NCBI GenBank assembly: GCA_002171155.1
Contig: NHHF01000043.1
Coordinates: 1-13,896 of the forward strand
Length of the DNA: 13,896 nucleotides
Origin: Betaproteobacteria bacterium TMED156
GTDB taxonomy: Bacteria > Pseudomonadota > Gammaproteobacteria > Burkholderiales > Burkholderiaceae_A
Reading direction: 5' to 3'
The position numbers and the translations under genes are program-made. Below the pieces are notes generated by a model. It searched no databases and had not been told where the DNA came from. It was given only the letters and a program-made list of their open reading frames with translations. The stretch's first letter is position 1. Every line of letters starts with the position of its first letter. This document shows positions 11,020 through 13,896 of the stretch, in pieces.

Positions 11020-13896
11020 TGAATATAAACGAGTTATTAGAACCAAACGCCAAAAAGGCAGTATTCACATTTGGTAGATTTAATCCACCTACTAAAGGAC
11101 ACGCACATTTAATGGACGTTGTCAAAAGGTCATCAGTAGATGCTGACCATTATGTGTTTACAGGTAAAACTAATGATCCAAAAAAGAATCCATTACAATA
11201 TAAAGATAAAATTACTTTTTTAAGAGCGATGTTCCCTCACGTGAACATTATGGACGATCCAAAAATTAGAACTCCATGGGAAGCACTAGAAGAACTTGGT
11301 AAACAATATGATGAAGTTGTAATGGTTGTTGGTTCAGATCGTAAACAAGACTTTGAATCTCAAATGAGACCATACTTAAAAGATTTTGGTATTGATAAAT
11401 TTTCAATAGTAAGTTCAGGTGAAAGAGATGCAGATGCGTCTGATGTTTCTGGAGTCTCAGCATCTAAGGCAAGAGCATTTGCAAGAGCAGGTGATTTTAA
11501 ATCATTTTCAGGAACAATTGAAGGTGGAGAGAAACTTAAACAACAACTATACAAAAAAGTAAGAGACGGTATGGGTATCCAAGATCAAGTACAAGAAGAT
11601 TATTCAAGAATGACAAAAGAGCTTATCATTAAACTAATTAAAAAAGGTAAAACAGATGATGAGATCCAAGCAAGAACAGGTGAAGCAGGAAAAAGAATTG
11701 AAATAATTAGAAAAAGTTTAAAATTACCAATTAAAACATTAGAGATGGCAAAAAAGCCAAAGATGCCAAAAGATCCAGAAATTAAATCACGTGATCCAAA
11801 TTGGAGAGACATGGAAGCCATTAGGAAAAGCGGAGCGGCAGGATCACACAAAGATAAAAAAGCACTAGACAAAAGAGGTTATACAAAACACAAAGGCAAA
11901 TCATACGATATAAATGAAAGTGTAAAGCTAGAAGCACCACAAGGTAAACCAATTGCTTATGTTGACATGGATGGAGTACTTGCAAACTTTTTTGCCGAGT
12001 ATGCCAAACTTGCAGGAGTTACCACAGGTAATTACAAAGATATACCACCAGCAAAAACAGATCCAACATTAGACAAAATGATTGGCACGGATTTTTTCAA
12101 TAGATTACCAAAGTTCCCAACTACAGACAAATTGATACAACTAGTTGCAAAAGAATTTGGCAGTTATAAAATATTGTCATCTCCACTGAGAGGTGATCAT
12201 GAAAATTCAAAAGTACAAAAAATTAAATGGATAAAAAGAGAACTTGCAATACAACCAGATGATATTATTGTGGTAGGTAGAAAAGATTCATATGCTGTAC
12301 AACCAGATGGAACACCTAACATACTGATTGATGATAGAGGAAGAAATATACAAGGTTGGCAATCACGTGGTGGGTATGGTATTAAGTATCAAGCAGATGA
12401 AGATGCATTATCAAAAGTCGCAGATGGTATAAAAGATTTTAAAGAAAAAAGTAATTTAACAGAATGGGGAGGTAGAGTTGTTAAAGGTATAAACACTACA
12501 CCAGATGTTGGAGTTGATGCTATCAAAAAGCAGTCGGCTAAATTTGGATTTAAAGTAACTAAAGATGGTGTTCCTCCAATCCTTGCACCAAAGAATTTAA
12601 GACGTGTAAAACGTATGCAAGAAGCATTGATTAAAATTAATGGTTCAAACAAAGACTTAACACTACAGCAACAGATAGATTTACAAGAAATCAAAAAAGG
12701 TATTGGTAAAATGGTTAAAGAAGCCAAAAGAAAAAGATCAAATCCAGCAGAAGTGCCATATCAAAATGATGGCGGCGAAATGAGCTTGTTGACACACCCT
12801 GGCACAGAGATGTTTCAAAAAATGAAAGCAACATCAAAACCAGGCACAGATGATTGGTTTAAAACTTGGCGTACTCTTTCATACTTGACCAAAGGCAGAA
12901 AGAATCATTACATGCTACCAGTTAAAGAAGAATTAGAAAAACTGTTGATTAAACATGGTATTATAAAAGAAAACCCATTGCAACAACCTCAAGGTACTCA
13001 AGGTACTCAAGGTACAGTTAAGCCAAATACAAATAATACTGGTATTGATCCAAACTTACAAAAAGTTATAGGTCAACTTGATCAAAAAGCAAAACAAGAT
13101 CCAAAAATAGCAAACGTAATATCTAAAGCATTTCAAAATGTTAAAAACTTTTTTGCTCAAGGGGCAGTAACAGAAGATCCAAGTGTTCAAGCAACAGATT
13201 TACCGTCAGCATCTGAATTAATGGGATTTATAAATTCTTTACCAGCAGATGCTACTCCAGAACAGAAAGAACAACAAGCTGAAAAATATCTACAAGGAGT
13301 ACTGGCTAAAGTTTCAAAAATGCAAACAGCTCAAAGATTATCATTTAAACAAAATTTTGATACTACTCTAAAAGAACTTGCTACAAAGGTAGCAACAGAG
13401 CTTAAAAAGTTAAAATCAACATCTCCATTTACAAATAAGAGAGATGTAGAAAGTCAAGAAAAATTAAAAGCAAAAGATATTACTAGTTTAAAAAATATAG
13501 AATCTAAGATAGTTACAGGATTATCTGGCGTATTTTCTGATCTTAAAGATGTTGGATTGATCGATGGAACAAAACAACAAGCAGTACTTGAATTCTTACA
13601 AGATTTAATACAAGGGGTAGTATCCTTTGAAGAAGTATTATCATCAGGCGCAGGCGACATTAATGCTATGTATATGAATGCAGTTACGACACAAGAAAAA
13701 TCACCAAACTATATTGAAGCATATAATTCTGTGAAAGAAAAAATGTGGAGAACAGTTATTGACATTGGTAAAGGTACAAACATGGGTCCTGGTGAATTAG
13801 GATTATCGTTGATATTACAGCCAGCAAGTAAAGGTGGTAAAGGAGATTTAGCATTTACTACAACAGACGCTGATGGAAATGAAGTAACACAAACAG
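11019..13896 (+). CDS. Giant fusion: NMN-adenylyltransferase-like + HAD nucleotidase-like + phage structural region (3' end outside window)
   Basis: One uninterrupted frame of 959 codons runs off the right edge. Residues 12-180 are a nucleotidyltransferase-like domain: GRFNPPTKGH (19-28) is a T/H-x-G-H variant, and SASKAR (147-152) matches the S-x-T/S-x-x-R motif of NadM-type NMN adenylyltransferases. At 190-300 is a basic linker. At 312-460 is a HAD domain like 5'(3')-deoxyribonucleotidase: VDMDGVLANF (nucleophile Asp316, Asp318), SSPLRG (387-392) and LIDDRGRNI (Asp438/439). At 600-660 is a phage segment with EVPYQNDGGEMSLLTHPGTEMF and WRTLSYLTKGRKNHYMLP. After a QGT repeat comes a long helical region with NMGPGELGLSLIL (about 922-934). 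It is probably virion-associated and injected. ATG 11019 overlaps the preceding stop. Confidence 0.75.
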   Translation, partial: MNINELLEPNAKKAVFTFGRFNPPTKGHAHLMDVVKRSSVDADHYVFTGKTNDPKKNPLQYKDKITFLRAMFPHVNIMDDPKIRTPWEALEELGKQYDEVVMVVGSDRKQDFESQMRPYLKDFGIDKFSIVSSGERDADASDVSGVSASKARAFARAGDFKSFSGTIEGGEKLKQQLYKKVRDGMGIQDQVQEDYSRMTKELIIKLIKKGKTDDEIQARTGEAGKRIEIIRKSLKLPIKTLEMAKKPKMPKDPEIKSRDPNWRDMEAIRKSGAAGSHKDKKALDKRGYTKHKGKSYDINESVKLEAPQGKPIAYVDMDGVLANFFAEYAKLAGVTTGNYKDIPPAKTDPTLDKMIGTDFFNRLPKFPTTDKLIQLVAKEFGSYKILSSPLRGDHENSKVQKIKWIKRELAIQPDDIIVVGRKDSYAVQPDGTPNILIDDRGRNIQGWQSRGGYGIKYQADEDALSKVADGIKDFKEKSNLTEWGGRVVKGINTTPDVGVDAIKKQSAKFGFKVTKDGVPPILAPKNLRRVKRMQEALIKINGSNKDLTLQQQIDLQEIKKGIGKMVKEAKRKRSNPAEVPYQNDGGEMSLLTHPGTEMFQKMKATSKPGTDDWFKTWRTLSYLTKGRKNHYMLPVKEELEKLLIKHGIIKENPLQQPQGTQGTQGTVKPNTNNTGIDPNLQKVIGQLDQKAKQDPKIANVISKAFQNVKNFFAQGAVTEDPSVQATDLPSASELMGFINSLPADATPEQKEQQAEKYLQGVLAKVSKMQTAQRLSFKQNFDTTLKELATKVATELKKLKSTSPFTNKRDVESQEKLKAKDITSLKNIESKIVTGLSGVFSDLKDVGLIDGTKQQAVLEFLQDLIQGVVSFEEVLSSGAGDINAMYMNAVTTQEKSPNYIEAYNSVKEKMWRTVIDIGKGTNMGPGELGLSLILQPASKGGKGDLAFTTTDADGNEVTQT
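12990..13016 (+). repeat. Three 9-base tandem repeats encoding (QGT)3
   Basis: CAAGGTACT occurs three times in a row (the third ends in A instead of T) and keeps the reading frame of the large gene. It codes QGTQGTQGT in a Pro/Gln/Asn-rich linker, the likely border between the enzymatic half and the long helical half. Such repeats slip easily during replication. Confidence 0.8.

Noticed and set aside
12389..12727. 112-residue open frame on the - strand (and others at 11360-11872 and 13454-13660)
   Set aside because: All lie opposite the continuous large frame that carries recognisable domains; Ser/Leu-rich products are typical of antisense shadows of Lys/Asp-rich genes.
1..13896. CRISPR array, insertion sequence or transposase, rRNA
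   Set aside because: No regularly spaced repeats, no transposase motif or terminal inverted repeats, and no rRNA-like sequence were seen.

Overview
The window is an AT-rich, very compact stretch with every convincing gene on the + strand, many 1-12 base overlaps between neighbouring genes, many small proteins, one tRNA and T4-style late promoter boxes (NATAAATA). Together with a GMP reductase, a PRPP synthetase, a DexA-like exonuclease and several proteins that look like families seen in marine T4-like phages, this points to a large T4-like marine myovirus. A host such as a SAR11-type alphaproteobacterium or a similar low-GC marine bacterium is plausible, but host and virus family are inferred from gene content and composition, not from a search.

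Layout. Positions 1-1331 hold six overlapping small genes: three membrane proteins (the first cut by the window edge), a 57-residue coiled-coil protein and two charged unknowns. Positions 1369-4344 form a metabolic block: an SGNH-hydrolase-like protein translationally coupled to GMP reductase (guaC), followed by class I PRPP synthetase (prs). Positions 4353-4953 hold a small unknown gene whose last codons lie inside a tRNA-Asn(GUU), then a small basic protein. Positions 4978-5743 are a late promoter, a leader with two tight hairpins, and a fibre-like structural protein. After a 235-base gap come two small two-helix membrane proteins separated by a strong terminator, and then a miniature MscS-like channel domain (5979-6999).

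Positions 7002-9801 hold four genes read as late or structural: an unknown, a 367-residue protein with a Cys-containing basic tail, an unknown, and a protein with ATP-grasp-like motifs. Positions 9805-10432 are a sigma70-like promoter and a DexA-like exonuclease that may be read from a leaderless mRNA. Positions 10452-11019 are a composite promoter and two small genes. From 11019 to the right edge runs a single uninterrupted reading frame of at least 959 codons. It joins an NMN-adenylyltransferase-like domain, a HAD 5'(3')-deoxyribonucleotidase-like domain and a long, probably structural C-terminal part.

How the genes may work together. GMP reductase returns GMP to IMP, PRPP synthetase supplies the ribose-phosphate donor for purine, pyrimidine and NAD synthesis, the HAD domain can act on nucleotides, and the adenylyltransferase-like domain could finish NAD(+) from NMN. 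This suggests rerouting of host nucleotide and NAD pools during infection. No nicotinamide phosphoribosyltransferase is visible here, so an NAD-rebuilding pathway is only suggested. The enzyme-plus-structural fusion at the right end is the most unusual element.
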